Part shown: positions 1-7,072 of the stretch, in pieces
How the letters are laid out: each line of letters opens with the position of its first letter
How positions within the stretch are numbered: position 1 is the stretch's first letter
NCBI RefSeq assembly: GCF_004348415.1
Contig: NZ_SMKI01000020.1
Coordinates: forward strand, 1 to 32,349
Length of the DNA: 32,349 nt
DNA from: Streptomyces hainanensis
GTDB taxonomy: Bacteria > Actinomycetota > Actinomycetes > Streptomycetales > Streptomycetaceae
Direction of reading: 5' to 3'
Translations under genes and position numbers: made by a program
The notes under the pieces: generated by a model
Database searches by the model: none
What the model was told of the DNA's origin: nothing
What the model saw: only the letters and a program-made list of their open reading frames with translations

Positions 1-2
1 CC

Positions 3-794
3 CCTGCCCTCGCCGCCAGCCCCGCCCCCGCGTTGCCGGCGCTGCTCCGGCACAGCCTCGTCCTCGCCGGGCGCAGCCTCACCAAGTCGGCCCGCAACCC
101 CGGCGCGCTCGTCAACGGGGTCGTCACCCCGACGCTCTTCCTGCTCCTCTTCGTCTACCTCTTCGGCGGCTCGGTCGCCGGCTCGACCGACGCCTACCTG
201 GACTACCTCTTCCCCGGCATCGTCGTCATGGGGGCGGGCCTCTCCGGCCTGCTCTCCAGTGGGCTGAGCATCAACATCGACATGCGCAAGGGCGTCTTCG
301 ACCGCTTCCGCAGCCTGCCGATCGCCCGCTCCGCGCCCCTGCTCGGCTCGCTCCTTGCCGACCTGGTCCGCTATGTCGTCGCCGTCGCGCTGCTCTTCGG
401 CATCGGCTACCTGATGGGCTTCCGCGTCCAGTCCGACCCCGGATCCGCGCTGGCCGCCGTCGCGCTCGCGCTCGCCTTCGGCTTCTGCCTGAGCTGGGTC
501 ACGGTGCTCCTCGGCGTCCTCGTCCGGGACGAGAACGCGGTGATGGGTTTCGCGTTCCTCGCCGTCATCCCCCTCATGCTCGGCACCAGCCTCGCCGCCC
601 CCGTCGACACCCTCCCCGGCTGGCTCGGGACCTGGGCGAACGTCAACCCCGTCAGCCACGCCATGGACGCCGCCCGCGCCCTGCTCACCGGAACCCCGGT
701 CGGCGACTCCGTCACCTGGACCCTCGGCTGGTCGGCGGCCATCCTCGCCGTCTTCTGCCCACTGGCCGTCGCCGCCTACGGCCGCCGCCGCTGA
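3..794 (+). CDS. ABC-2 type transporter permease, DrrB-like (5' end outside window)
   Basis: Membrane subunit of an ABC-2 exporter of the DrrB type, which pairs with a separate ATPase to pump out drugs or lipids. The frame is open from the first bases of the window, so the true start may lie upstream. A TTG at 33 is the only start-like codon near the edge and has no clear ribosome site. The sequence begins with a basic amphipathic stretch (RHSLVLAGRSLTKSARNP) followed by about six hydrophobic segments. The family-typical features are the early helix ending LLFVYLFGGS, the segment with FPGIVVMGAGLSG, the cytoplasmic loop KGVFDRFRSLPIARSAPLLG, and the late NPVSHAMDAARALLTG before the last helix. 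The ATPase partner is expected just left of the window. It ends 43 bp from the convergent TetR gene. The family is clear; the substrate cannot be told. Confidence 0.88.
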   Translation, partial: PALAASPAPALPALLRHSLVLAGRSLTKSARNPGALVNGVVTPTLFLLLFVYLFGGSVAGSTDAYLDYLFPGIVVMGAGLSGLLSSGLSINIDMRKGVFDRFRSLPIARSAPLLGSLLADLVRYVVAVALLFGIGYLMGFRVQSDPGSALAAVALALAFGFCLSWVTVLLGVLVRDENAVMGFAFLAVIPLMLGTSLAAPVDTLPGWLGTWANVNPVSHAMDAARALLTGTPVGDSVTWTLGWSAAILAVFCPLAVAAYGRRR

Positions 795-811
795 CCCCCT
801 GACCCCCTGAA

Positions 812-847
812 CCCGGCGTGGCCGCCGGCCGTGGCGCCTACGCCGGG
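812..847. terminator. Convergent hairpin between permease and TetR gene
   Basis: CCCGGCGT at 812-819 pairs with ACGCCGGG at 840-847 around a 20-nt GC-rich loop that can itself fold. It lies between two convergent genes, and its right arm overlaps the TetR stop codon. There is no T-tract, which is usual in high-GC actinomycetes. Confidence 0.4.
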
Positions 848-1434
848 CCGAACGACGCGACGAGCGCCCGCTCGATCAGCTCGGGCAACGGCGTCCGCCC
901 GTCGTCCTCGGCCCAGCGGGTCAGCGCCGTGTGCAGCGCGGCCAGGCAGGCGCTGGTCGCCGCCCGCGCGGGGAACGCGGCGTCGGCGTCGGCCGCGTCG
1001 ACTCCGAGGGCGTCGACGACGGCCTGTTGCAGCGCGTACTGGCTGTCCAGGTGTCTGGCCCGCAACGCCGGCGTCGCGACCATGAGCCGCAGACAGTCCA
1101 GCAGGAACCGCTCGTCCGCCTCCCCGCCGCTCGTCAACGCGGCGGCCGCCTCGACGAGCGCGCCCCCGACCCGCCGCACCAGGGGTTCCGTGGCCGCCGA
1201 CGCGGCGACCCGCTCGGCGATGAGCAGCACGGGCTGCTCGACGAGGACGAGGTCCTCCTTGGTGGGGAAGTGCCGGTACACGGTCATCGCCGAGACCCCG
1301 GCGGCCGCGGCGACGTCCGCCACCGTCACCACGTCGTAGCCGCGGTCGGTGAACAACCGCACCGCGTGCGCCTGGATCGCCCGCCGGGTCTCGGATCGCT
1401 GCCGCTCCCGCAGGGTGGGTCGCCGCTCAGTCAT
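838..1434 (-). CDS. TetR family transcriptional regulator
   Basis: DNA-binding repressor of 198 residues, a normal TetR length. The helix-turn-helix occupies about residues 12-60, with the typical core VADVAAAAGVSAMTVYRHFPTK. The rest is the variable helical ligand-binding and dimerisation domain, rich in Ala and Leu. It is divergent from the short-chain dehydrogenase that starts at 1489. The 54-bp gap holds a perfect inverted repeat (TGTTAGT-C-ACTAACA), the expected shape of its operator. This gives a classic self-contained module in which the repressor controls itself and the dehydrogenase and is released by an unknown ligand. It ends convergently with the permease gene. The family call is firm; the operator and target assignment are inferred from the layout. 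Confidence 0.93.
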   Translation of the reverse strand: MTERRPTLRERQRSETRRAIQAHAVRLFTDRGYDVVTVADVAAAAGVSAMTVYRHFPTKEDLVLVEQPVLLIAERVAASAATEPLVRRVGGALVEAAAALTSGGEADERFLLDCLRLMVATPALRARHLDSQYALQQAVVDALGVDAADADAAFPARAATSACLAALHTALTRWAEDDGRTPLPELIERALVASFGPA

Positions 1435-1453
1435 GTGATAGACACTACCTCAA

Positions 1454-1468
1454 TGTTAGTCACTAACA
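1454..1468. promoter_or_regulatory. Probable TetR operator (palindrome in divergent promoter)
   Basis: A perfect 7-bp inverted repeat, TGTTAGT, one C, ACTAACA, lies between the divergent TetR gene (start 1434) and the SDR gene (start 1489). Its A/T-rich half sites stand out from the GC-rich surroundings. Its size and place match operators of TetR repressors that control a neighbouring dehydrogenase. Confidence 0.75.
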
Positions 1469-1488
1469 CCTACCTGGAGCGTGCCACC

Positions 1489-2253
1489 ATGAACACACTG
1501 ACCAACAGGACCGCCCTGGTGACGGGCGCGTCCCGCGGCATCGGGCAGGCCATCGCGATCCGGCTGGCTGCCGAAGGCGCCATGGTCATCGCGCACTTCA
1601 ACGCCGACGAGAGCGGGGCGGCGGCGACGGTCGACCGGATAGCCGGCGCCGGCGGCACGGCCCTCGCGGTCCGCGCCGAACTCGGCGTGGACGGCGACGT
1701 CGACACCCTCTTCACCGGCGTCGAGGCCGCCTTGGCCGGCCGGCCGCTGGACATCCTCGTCAACAACGCGGCGGCCCCACCGGCCGGCCCCCTCGGCACG
1801 ACGACCCGCGCGGAGTTCGACCACCTCTTCGCGGTCAACGTGCGCGCGCCCTACTTCATCATCGAACGCGCCCTGCCCCTGCTCCCCGACGGCGGCCGGA
1901 TCATCACGATCTCCTCGGTGGCCACCCGGATGGCCAACCCCGCCCAGACCTCCTTCGCCATGACGAAGGCCGCCGTCGAGACCATGAGCAGAACCCTGGC
2001 CAACCAACTCGGCCCCCGCAGCATCACCGTCAACGCCGTCGCGCCCGGCGCCACCAGAACCCCGACCAACGGCGCCGTCTTCGACGTCCCGGGCCTCGCC
2101 GCCCAGATCACCGCCCTGACCGCCCTCGACCGCCTCGGCACCCCCGACGACGTCGCCGACGTCGTCACCTTCCTCGCCTCCGACGCCGCCCGCTGGATCA
2201 CCGGCCAGACCCTCGACACCACCGGCGGCCTCTTCCTCGGCCCCCGCGTCTGA
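1489..2253 (+). CDS. Short-chain dehydrogenase/reductase (SDR)
   Basis: Classical SDR of 254 residues that uses NAD(P)H to oxidise or reduce a carbonyl or alcohol on an unknown substrate. The cofactor motif TGASRGIG is near residue 12, the NNAA motif near residue 86, the catalytic Ser in ISSVAT, the expected Tyr position of the YxxxK motif is Phe (SFAMTKAA), and the Lys is kept. The C-terminal LDRLGTPDDVADVVTFL and the closing ITGQTLDTTGG are standard. The open frame extends far upstream, but ATG 1489 has a GGAG at 1476-1479 nine bases away and gives the normal N-terminus. An alternative in-frame ATG at 1453 would overlap the operator. Replacement of the catalytic Tyr by Phe is odd and suggests altered or reduced redox activity. 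It is probably controlled by the divergent TetR protein. Confidence 0.9.
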   Translation: MNTLTNRTALVTGASRGIGQAIAIRLAAEGAMVIAHFNADESGAAATVDRIAGAGGTALAVRAELGVDGDVDTLFTGVEAALAGRPLDILVNNAAAPPAGPLGTTTRAEFDHLFAVNVRAPYFIIERALPLLPDGGRIITISSVATRMANPAQTSFAMTKAAVETMSRTLANQLGPRSITVNAVAPGATRTPTNGAVFDVPGLAAQITALTALDRLGTPDDVADVVTFLASDAARWITGQTLDTTGGLFLGPRV

Positions 2254-2282
2254 CGCCGCCCCACCCGCCGACCCCTTGCGAT

Positions 2283-2323
2283 CCGCGTTCCCGTCCGGCT
2301 TCGCGGATCGGACGGGAACGCGG
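2283..2323. terminator. Convergent terminator hairpin (15-bp perfect stem)
   Basis: CCGCGTTCCCGTCCG at 2283-2297 and its exact complement at 2309-2323 flank an 11-nt loop. It lies between the stop codons of the convergent SDR and secreted-protein genes, so it can serve both strands. Confidence 0.8.
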
Positions 2324-2329
2324 CCGCGA

Positions 2330-3220
2330 TCATCCGCCGCTGACCTCCAGTTCCATGACGCGCGAGTACCTCGCGTCGTTCGAGTTGTGGATGAGGAGCC
2401 GTACGGCCTCGGCGGTGGTCGGCTCGAACCGGGTGGTCACGAGTCCCGAGGTGTTGCCACGCACCTCGGCGACCGTCTGCCACTGGCCGTCGTCGAGGAC
2501 CTGGACGTCCCAGTCCCGCAGCCCGAACCGGCTGGCCGGGTAGGAGGCGCTGTCCAGGGTCAGGGTCTCGACCTCGTCGACGTGCCGTTCCTCCGGGAGG
2601 CGGACCCCGTACGTGTCGGGGAAGACCGCGGGCGTGCCGTCGTTCCACCCGGTGTGGGTGTCCCACTGGGCCTGGTTGGTGTTGCCGTCGACACCGCCGC
2701 AGACCGAGAAGTTGCCGTGCGTGGAGGAGGCGAAGGCTTCCTCTCCCCACGCCAGGTTGTCGCCGGGCCCCTTGGGCGGGATCTGCCGCACGTGAACGGG
2801 CACGCTCAGCCGTTGCCGCCCCTGCTCGAGGAGGACGTCGTAGGTGCCGGGCGGAGTGTCCCGGTCCGCCCTGACCTCGACGGTCGCGCTCACTGGCTGG
2901 TCAGGGTTGGTGGCCGGGAGGTAGCTGGAGAAGATGTCCCGGGAGAGGCTGAGCGGTTCCTCGGCGGTCAGCGTCATGTCGGCGAACCGGGGCTCAGGAC
3001 CGGTGTTGGTCATCGTGGCCTGGATGGTCGAGGGGAAGCAGGGCAGGGGGATGAGGTCGAGCTCGCCCGGCTCGGCGCTCAACGTGATCTCTGTTCGGCC
3101 GCCGGCGCCGTTGGCCGGGGCGGACACGGCGAGCGTGGCGACCACGGTCGCGCACAGGACGAGGAAGGGCGGGGCGGTCCGCGCGATGCGCCGCTTCGGC
3201 ATGAGGGGGTTCGTGTTCAT
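2330..3220 (-). CDS. Secreted protein with Ig-like NEW3-type region and discoidin (F5/8 C-like) domain
   Basis: Exported protein of 296 residues without a recognisable enzyme domain. Residues 1-40 look like a Sec signal peptide: basic MPKRRIART, a hydrophobic core, then an Ala-rich cleavage region near SAPANGA. Residues 45-155 look like a beta-sandwich of the NEW3 type, with TMTNTGPEPRFADMTLTAEEP and DTPPGTYDVLLEQG. Residues 165-296 resemble a galactose-binding or discoidin fold: NLAWGEEAFASSTHGNFS at the start, DGNTNQAQWDTHTGWNDG, RDWDVQVLDDGQWQTVAEV, and VRLLIHNSNDARYSRVMELEV at the end. Such pairs usually sit on glycoside hydrolases as sugar-binding appendages, so this may be a free carbohydrate-binding protein or a remnant of a larger enzyme. 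There is no evident link to the metabolite cluster. Confidence 0.8.
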   Translation of the reverse strand: MNTNPLMPKRRIARTAPPFLVLCATVVATLAVSAPANGAGGRTEITLSAEPGELDLIPLPCFPSTIQATMTNTGPEPRFADMTLTAEEPLSLSRDIFSSYLPATNPDQPVSATVEVRADRDTPPGTYDVLLEQGRQRLSVPVHVRQIPPKGPGDNLAWGEEAFASSTHGNFSVCGGVDGNTNQAQWDTHTGWNDGTPAVFPDTYGVRLPEERHVDEVETLTLDSASYPASRFGLRDWDVQVLDDGQWQTVAEVRGNTSGLVTTRFEPTTAEAVRLLIHNSNDARYSRVMELEVSGG

Positions 3221-3223
3221 CGG

Positions 3224-3255
3224 AGGCGTTCAGGCGTTCAGGCGGTCAGGCGGTC
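3224..3255. repeat. Four tandem 8-bp repeats
   Basis: AGGCGTTC occurs twice (3224-3231 and 3232-3239), followed by AGGCGGTC twice (3240-3247 and 3248-3255). The array runs from just upstream of the secreted-protein start into the last codons of the HTH-PhoD chimera, so slippage here would change that protein's C-terminus. Confidence 0.7.
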
Positions 3256-3812
3256 TGGATGCCGGGCCGGCCGTCCTCGACGACGAGCCTGGCGCGGGTC
3301 GTGACGGTCCCGCCAGGGGGCGTGACGCGGTCGGCCACCCGGTAGTCGGCGGTCCACTCCCGCTCGGTCACCGTGCAGGTGACGTAGCCGCGTTGGAAGT
3401 TGTGGTACCTGATGTGCGGGTTCTCGGCGACGAGCGTCAGGCCGCCCGGGTCCTGGTCGACGCCGTCCATCCAGGAGGTGACGGACGTCCCGATGACGGT
3501 CGGCGCCGGCGGGTTGAGCCCGGTCAGCACATACAGGTACGCGCGCTCGGGCTCGTCCAGCCGCAGCGCCCGGGCGATGGCGTCCAGGACATCGGCGGAG
3601 ACGTTGATGTCGCGCCCCTGTTCGAGCCATGTGTACCAGGACACGCTGACATCGGCCAGCAACGCGACCTCCTCGCGCCGCAGCCCCGGCGTGCGCCGCC
3701 GCCCCACCAGCGGTACGCCCACCTCACCGGGCACGAGCCGCGCCCGACGGGTGCGCAGGAACTCGCGGAGCTGCTCGCGGCGAGCACGCGCGGTTCGGAC
3801 GTCACGGGGCAT
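3246..3812 (-). CDS. Chimeric protein: MmyB-type HTH fused to PhoD phosphatase C-terminal tail
   Basis: Residues 1 to about 103 match the N-terminal Xre/MmyB-type regulator: MPRDVRTARARREQLREFLR, then TPGLRREEVALLADVS, WYTWLEQGRDINVS, and DEPERAYLYVLTGL. The ligand-binding domain of about 170 residues that normally follows is missing. From about residue 104 to the end (188) the text instead reads like the extreme C-terminus of an alkaline phosphatase D: IGTSVTS, AENPHIRYHNFQRGYVTCTVT, EWTADYRVADRVT, and VVEDGRPG. None of the phosphatase metal ligands is present. The start at 3812 fits the family N-terminus; the frame extends 30 codons upstream without family similarity. It is most likely a recombination product or decaying pseudogene, though the HTH is intact and could still bind DNA. 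Confidence 0.8.
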   Translation of the reverse strand: MPRDVRTARARREQLREFLRTRRARLVPGEVGVPLVGRRRTPGLRREEVALLADVSVSWYTWLEQGRDINVSADVLDAIARALRLDEPERAYLYVLTGLNPPAPTVIGTSVTSWMDGVDQDPGGLTLVAENPHIRYHNFQRGYVTCTVTEREWTADYRVADRVTPPGGTVTTRARLVVEDGRPGIQTA

Positions 3813-3950
3813 ACCCACACGGTACGTGGCCACATCGCCGCGACAGCCGCCACCGACGGCCGGCAAGAGGCGCCACGAACCCCCGGATCCGGCCCGATCC
3901 ATGCCTCGCTCGTGGGCCTCGCGGTACTGGTCACCCCCCGTCGTGACGCG

Positions 3951-4475
3951 TCAGCTGGAGGAACGGTTCAGACAGGAGGTGGTGAAGCGCTCGTTGATGA
4001 GCAGCGCGGGGACTCCTCCGATGAAGATCCGGTACGTTCGGGACACCCATCGGTTCTGTGGTTCGCCGCCAGCCTCGTACCCGAGGATCTCGCGGAACGT
4101 CTCGATCTTCTGACGCCGCAGCATCGCCCCGATCGGTTCCCGGGTCCGCAACAGCCCGTGCAGGAGGGGCGGGGGCAGGGCACGCGGGATGGCCACGGAC
4201 TGTGCCCGCGCATAGACGGCCGCGGACCGCGCGCCGACCAGGTTGAGGCTCCGGGACAAGAGCCTTTCCCCGGCGGGAACCCGGAGCAGGTCATGGGTCC
4301 GGTGATCGCCCTCGGTGTAGTGCTGGTCGATCCGCGCGGTGACGATGGACTCTCCCACGATCTGCTCCAGCATGGGGGTGACCGTGCCGTCGGTGGTGAG
4401 GACGAGCCTTCCGACCACGTCGAGATCCTGGGGAAGATCTGCCAGGTCGGACCTCGATTTCTCCGCGGGGGTCAT
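3951..4475 (-). CDS. Chorismate pyruvate-lyase family protein (UbiC-like, 4-hydroxybenzoate forming)
   Basis: Predicted to split chorismate into 4-hydroxybenzoate and pyruvate in the cytoplasm. Its 174 residues match the family length. Recognisable parts are the early LTTDGTVTPMLEQIVGE, the strand LLSRSLNLVGARSAAVYARA with Arg75, the helix LPPPLLHGLLRTREPIG, and the closing VPALLINERFTTSCL with Glu162. Arg75 and Glu162 sit where E. coli UbiC has its catalytic Arg76 and Glu155. The start at 4475 has an AAGGAG site six bases upstream. It lies outside the strong hairpin at 4545-4589, so it probably has its own promoter. Its place beside an adenylation-ACP-KS set suggests it supplies an aryl starter, but the physical separation leaves membership open. 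Streptomycetes rarely need 4-hydroxybenzoate in primary metabolism, which favours a biosynthetic role. Confidence 0.82.
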   Translation of the reverse strand: MTPAEKSRSDLADLPQDLDVVGRLVLTTDGTVTPMLEQIVGESIVTARIDQHYTEGDHRTHDLLRVPAGERLLSRSLNLVGARSAAVYARAQSVAIPRALPPPLLHGLLRTREPIGAMLRRQKIETFREILGYEAGGEPQNRWVSRTYRIFIGGVPALLINERFTTSCLNRSSS

Positions 4476-4544
4476 GCCTGCTCCTTGTCCCGGTCAATCA
4501 ATCGAACGACACCGTACTCGAGGAGAGCGACCGTGCCTCTCCTG

Positions 4545-4589
4545 TCGCTGCTCCGCGTGCCGGGCACCGCCCGGCACGCGGAGCAGCGA
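4545..4589. terminator. Perfect 21-bp hairpin, likely terminator of the minus-strand cluster
   Basis: The left arm 4545-4565 and right arm 4569-4589 are exact complements around a 3-nt loop (ACC). It lies between the P450 stop (4647) and the chorismate lyase start (4475), both on the minus strand. It marks a transcriptional boundary at the left end of the main cluster. There is no T-tract. Confidence 0.8.
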
Positions 4590-4646
4590 GGAACCACCGG
4601 CCGCGAGTTCCGGCGCCAGGCGTGAGCCTCCTGGCTCCGGTGGCCA

Positions 4647-5858
4647 CTACCAGCTCAGGGGAAGCGCCCGGACGTTGTAGACGAGGTCCTCGTCGCGGTA
4701 CACGAGTTCGTCGGCCGCCGCATCCAGCGTCAGCCCGGGGAGCCGGGTGAACAAGCCCTCCACAGCCACGGTGGCCTCCAGCTGTCCGAGACCACCGCCC
4801 AGGCAGCGGTGGACGCCGTGCCCGAAGGCGAGGTGGGACTGGGTGTCCCGGTCGAGGTCGAACATCTCGGGTCGCTCGAAGACGGCGCTGTCCCAGTTGG
4901 CCGAGTGCAGTTGGAGCACGACCCGGTCGCCCTTCCTGATCAACCGGCCCCCGATCTCGATGTCGGCGGTCGCGGTACGCAGCGGACCGTGCTGGATGAC
5001 CGTCCAGAAGCGCAGAGCCTCCTCCACAGCGGGCCGTGCCCAGCGTGTCGGATTGGCGCGGACGAGTTCAGCACGGGCCTCGTCCTGAAGGATCGACAGG
5101 ACGGTCAGGGTGGTCAGAGCCGACGTCGCGTCCAGGCTGGCGGCCAGCACCAGGGTCGCCATGCCCACGGCCTCCTCCTCCGTGACCTTGCCGGCGGTGA
5201 TCGCCGCCGCGAGTCGGGTGATGAGATCGTCGGCGGGGTTCTCTCGTTTCGCCGCCACAAGGTCGCCCAGGAAACGCCGCATCTGTTCGCCCGCCGAGAG
5301 ACGACGTGCCAGGGACTTGTCGTGTGTGGCACGGGCCCTGAGGCACTGCTGGACGAAGTTCTCGTCCTCGCTACCCGCTCCGAACAGTTCGCCGATCACA
5401 TGGCACGGCAGCCGGTCGGCGAAGGCCGTGACAAGCTCGGCGGACCGGCCCTGGGCCGTCATCCGGTCGATCAACCGGTCGACGTGCCGGGCGATCAGCG
5501 GCCTGCGGGCGGCGACGGAACCCGCGCTGAACTCCCGGGTCAGTAGGCCTCGGAAGTGCTCGTGCTCCGGAGAGTCCATGGAGAGGAAGACACCAGGACG
5601 CTGTTCACGGTGGGACAGGGGCACCATCGGATACCCCTCCACACTGGCGTTCGAGCTGATCCGGTTGTCGGACAGCAGGGCTCGAACATCGGCGTGCCGG
5701 GTGATCAGCCACGCCTTCCCTCCGTACGCGAGGTCGACCTCGAACGGGCCGCCGTCGGCCGGACCGGAGCGATATGGCGCCGGCGGTGCGTACCGGCTGT
5801 CCCGCTCCGCGGGGAACACCACCGGACAGACGCCTTCTGCCTGTATCTGACCTGACAT
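4647..5858 (-). CDS. Cytochrome P450 monooxygenase
   Basis: Soluble bacterial class I P450 of 403 residues that needs external ferredoxin and reductase, neither of which is in the window. The heme loop FGHGVHRCLGG carries the thiolate ligand Cys352. The K-helix ExxR is in EEALRFW. The I-helix reads LAASLDATSA: the usual acid is Asp243, but the following conserved Thr is Ala244, with Thr245 one place later. This could shift oxygen activation or be compensated by the shifted Thr. ATG 5858 was chosen over ATG 5882 because AGGAGG lies seven bases upstream and it gives the usual N-terminus. It is the last gene of the minus-strand arm, ending just before the strong hairpin, next to the 2OG oxygenase. 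Likely a tailoring hydroxylase of the cluster product. Confidence 0.93.
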   Translation of the reverse strand: MSGQIQAEGVCPVVFPAERDSRYAPPAPYRSGPADGGPFEVDLAYGGKAWLITRHADVRALLSDNRISSNASVEGYPMVPLSHREQRPGVFLSMDSPEHEHFRGLLTREFSAGSVAARRPLIARHVDRLIDRMTAQGRSAELVTAFADRLPCHVIGELFGAGSEDENFVQQCLRARATHDKSLARRLSAGEQMRRFLGDLVAAKRENPADDLITRLAAAITAGKVTEEEAVGMATLVLAASLDATSALTTLTVLSILQDEARAELVRANPTRWARPAVEEALRFWTVIQHGPLRTATADIEIGGRLIRKGDRVVLQLHSANWDSAVFERPEMFDLDRDTQSHLAFGHGVHRCLGGGLGQLEATVAVEGLFTRLPGLTLDAAADELVYRDEDLVYNVRALPLSW

Positions 5859-5945
5859 TGAGCACCTCCTGAAGGACCTCAAAGAGGGGTGAGGTCGGAA
5901 GCTGACGTTTCGTGGGCGGATCGTGGGCGGTTCGTGGGCCAGGCG

Positions 5946-6971
5946 TCATCCCGCCTCCGGAACCCGCCCCTCCATGACCCGCTGCAGGATGAACGCGCGA
6001 CGGCGTTGCGCCGCGAAGTACGCGTCGGCGCGGACGGGCTCATGGCGCGGGGTTGCGGACGGACCGACGTAGCCGGGTACGGGGGCGATCATCGCGGCGG
6101 GGCTCGGTTGGAAGAAGTACGCCACGGAATACCGCTCCCGGTGCGCCTCCTCGGCCGATGGGTTGACGACCCGGTGGACCGTGCTGCTCCAGTCGCCGTT
6201 CGTCCAGATCGCCATCAGGTCACCGATGTTGACGACGAAGGAGTCCGGTACGTCGGGTACCTCGACCCACTGCCCGTCGCGGTCGTGCACCTGGAGCCCA
6301 CCGGAGTTCTCGTCCCGGTGGAGGATGGTGAGCGCCCCCCAGTCACGATGAGCCATCTTGCGCAGCCGACCGGGCGCCGGGCCCGTCGGCTGGGCTGGGT
6401 AGTAATTCGCGGTGAGGCTCGACATGTGCGGGGTGAACGAGTCGTCGAACCATCCTTGCGGGAGCCGGAGACAGCTCGCGAAGACGCGCATGATCCACCG
6501 GGCGAGCCCGTCGACGGCGGCCAGGTAGGCGGTGTACGCCTCCTGGAATCCGGGGATCGGAGGCCACTTGTTTGGCAGCGTCAGTGTCTCGTCCACATCC
6601 GGGGGCAGCTGCTCCGCGTCGACAGGCTCCAGCGCGTTGACGGTGAAAGCCTGCATCATCTCCACGCGTCCGGCGACGAATCCGCGGAACAGCGGATCAG
6701 CGGGATCGGCGCCCAGGCGCGCTTTGAACTCGTCGGTCTCTTCGAAGAGGCGTGCCGTCTGGGCCCGCATGGCGCGGATGACGTCACCGGGTATGCCGTG
6801 ACCGGTGACGACGAGGAATCCGCTGTTCTCACAGGCGGCACCGACGGCTCGCACCACGTCGGCGTCGCCGCCGGACCCGTCGAGACCGAGGTTGATCACG
6901 GGGACCCGGGCGCCGCTCGCGGCGTCAGGGCCGACCTCCCCGTCGGACTGCTGCTCATGCACTACGGACAC
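5946..6971 (-). CDS. 2-oxoglutarate/Fe(II)-dependent oxygenase (isopenicillin N synthase-like)
   Basis: Non-heme iron oxygenase of 341 residues. The N-terminal DIOX_N region (about 22-130) starts VPVINLGL and contains FLVVTGHGIP. The C-terminal jelly roll (about 180-300) has the iron ligands His208 and Asp210 in AHRDWG and His266 in STVHRVVNP, and the 2-oxoglutarate-binding Arg280-x-Ser282 in RERYSVAYFF. The NYYP segment before the HxD is typical of the family. It starts with GTG at 6971 after a GGGAG site. About 100 bp separate it from the HAD gene and 87 bp from the P450 start. Probable role: hydroxylation, desaturation or ring formation on the scaffold or a sugar; the exact reaction cannot be read. 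The second oxidative tailoring enzyme beside the P450. Confidence 0.93.
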   Translation of the reverse strand: MSVVHEQQSDGEVGPDAASGARVPVINLGLDGSGGDADVVRAVGAACENSGFLVVTGHGIPGDVIRAMRAQTARLFEETDEFKARLGADPADPLFRGFVAGRVEMMQAFTVNALEPVDAEQLPPDVDETLTLPNKWPPIPGFQEAYTAYLAAVDGLARWIMRVFASCLRLPQGWFDDSFTPHMSSLTANYYPAQPTGPAPGRLRKMAHRDWGALTILHRDENSGGLQVHDRDGQWVEVPDVPDSFVVNIGDLMAIWTNGDWSSTVHRVVNPSAEEAHRERYSVAYFFQPSPAAMIAPVPGYVGPSATPRHEPVRADAYFAAQRRRAFILQRVMEGRVPEAG

Positions 6972-7072
6972 CGTGTTCTCCCAGGAAGGTGTCGATGGAC
7001 TTGTTCCGAGCGGGCCGGTTCATCCGGTGACCCGCGACCGGCGACCGGCGAAGGAGAGCAGGCTGAGTTCCA

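Noticed and set aside
818..1339. Long plus-strand frames opposite the TetR gene, including the upstream extension of the SDR frame from 931
   Set aside because: They are antisense shadows of the TetR gene with Ala/Arg/Ser-rich composition and no family similarity. The SDR has a good start at 1489.
3944..3953. Palindrome TGACGCGTCA overlapping the chorismate lyase stop
   Set aside because: A 10-bp palindrome of CpG-rich type is expected by chance here, and it is not placed at a convincing promoter.
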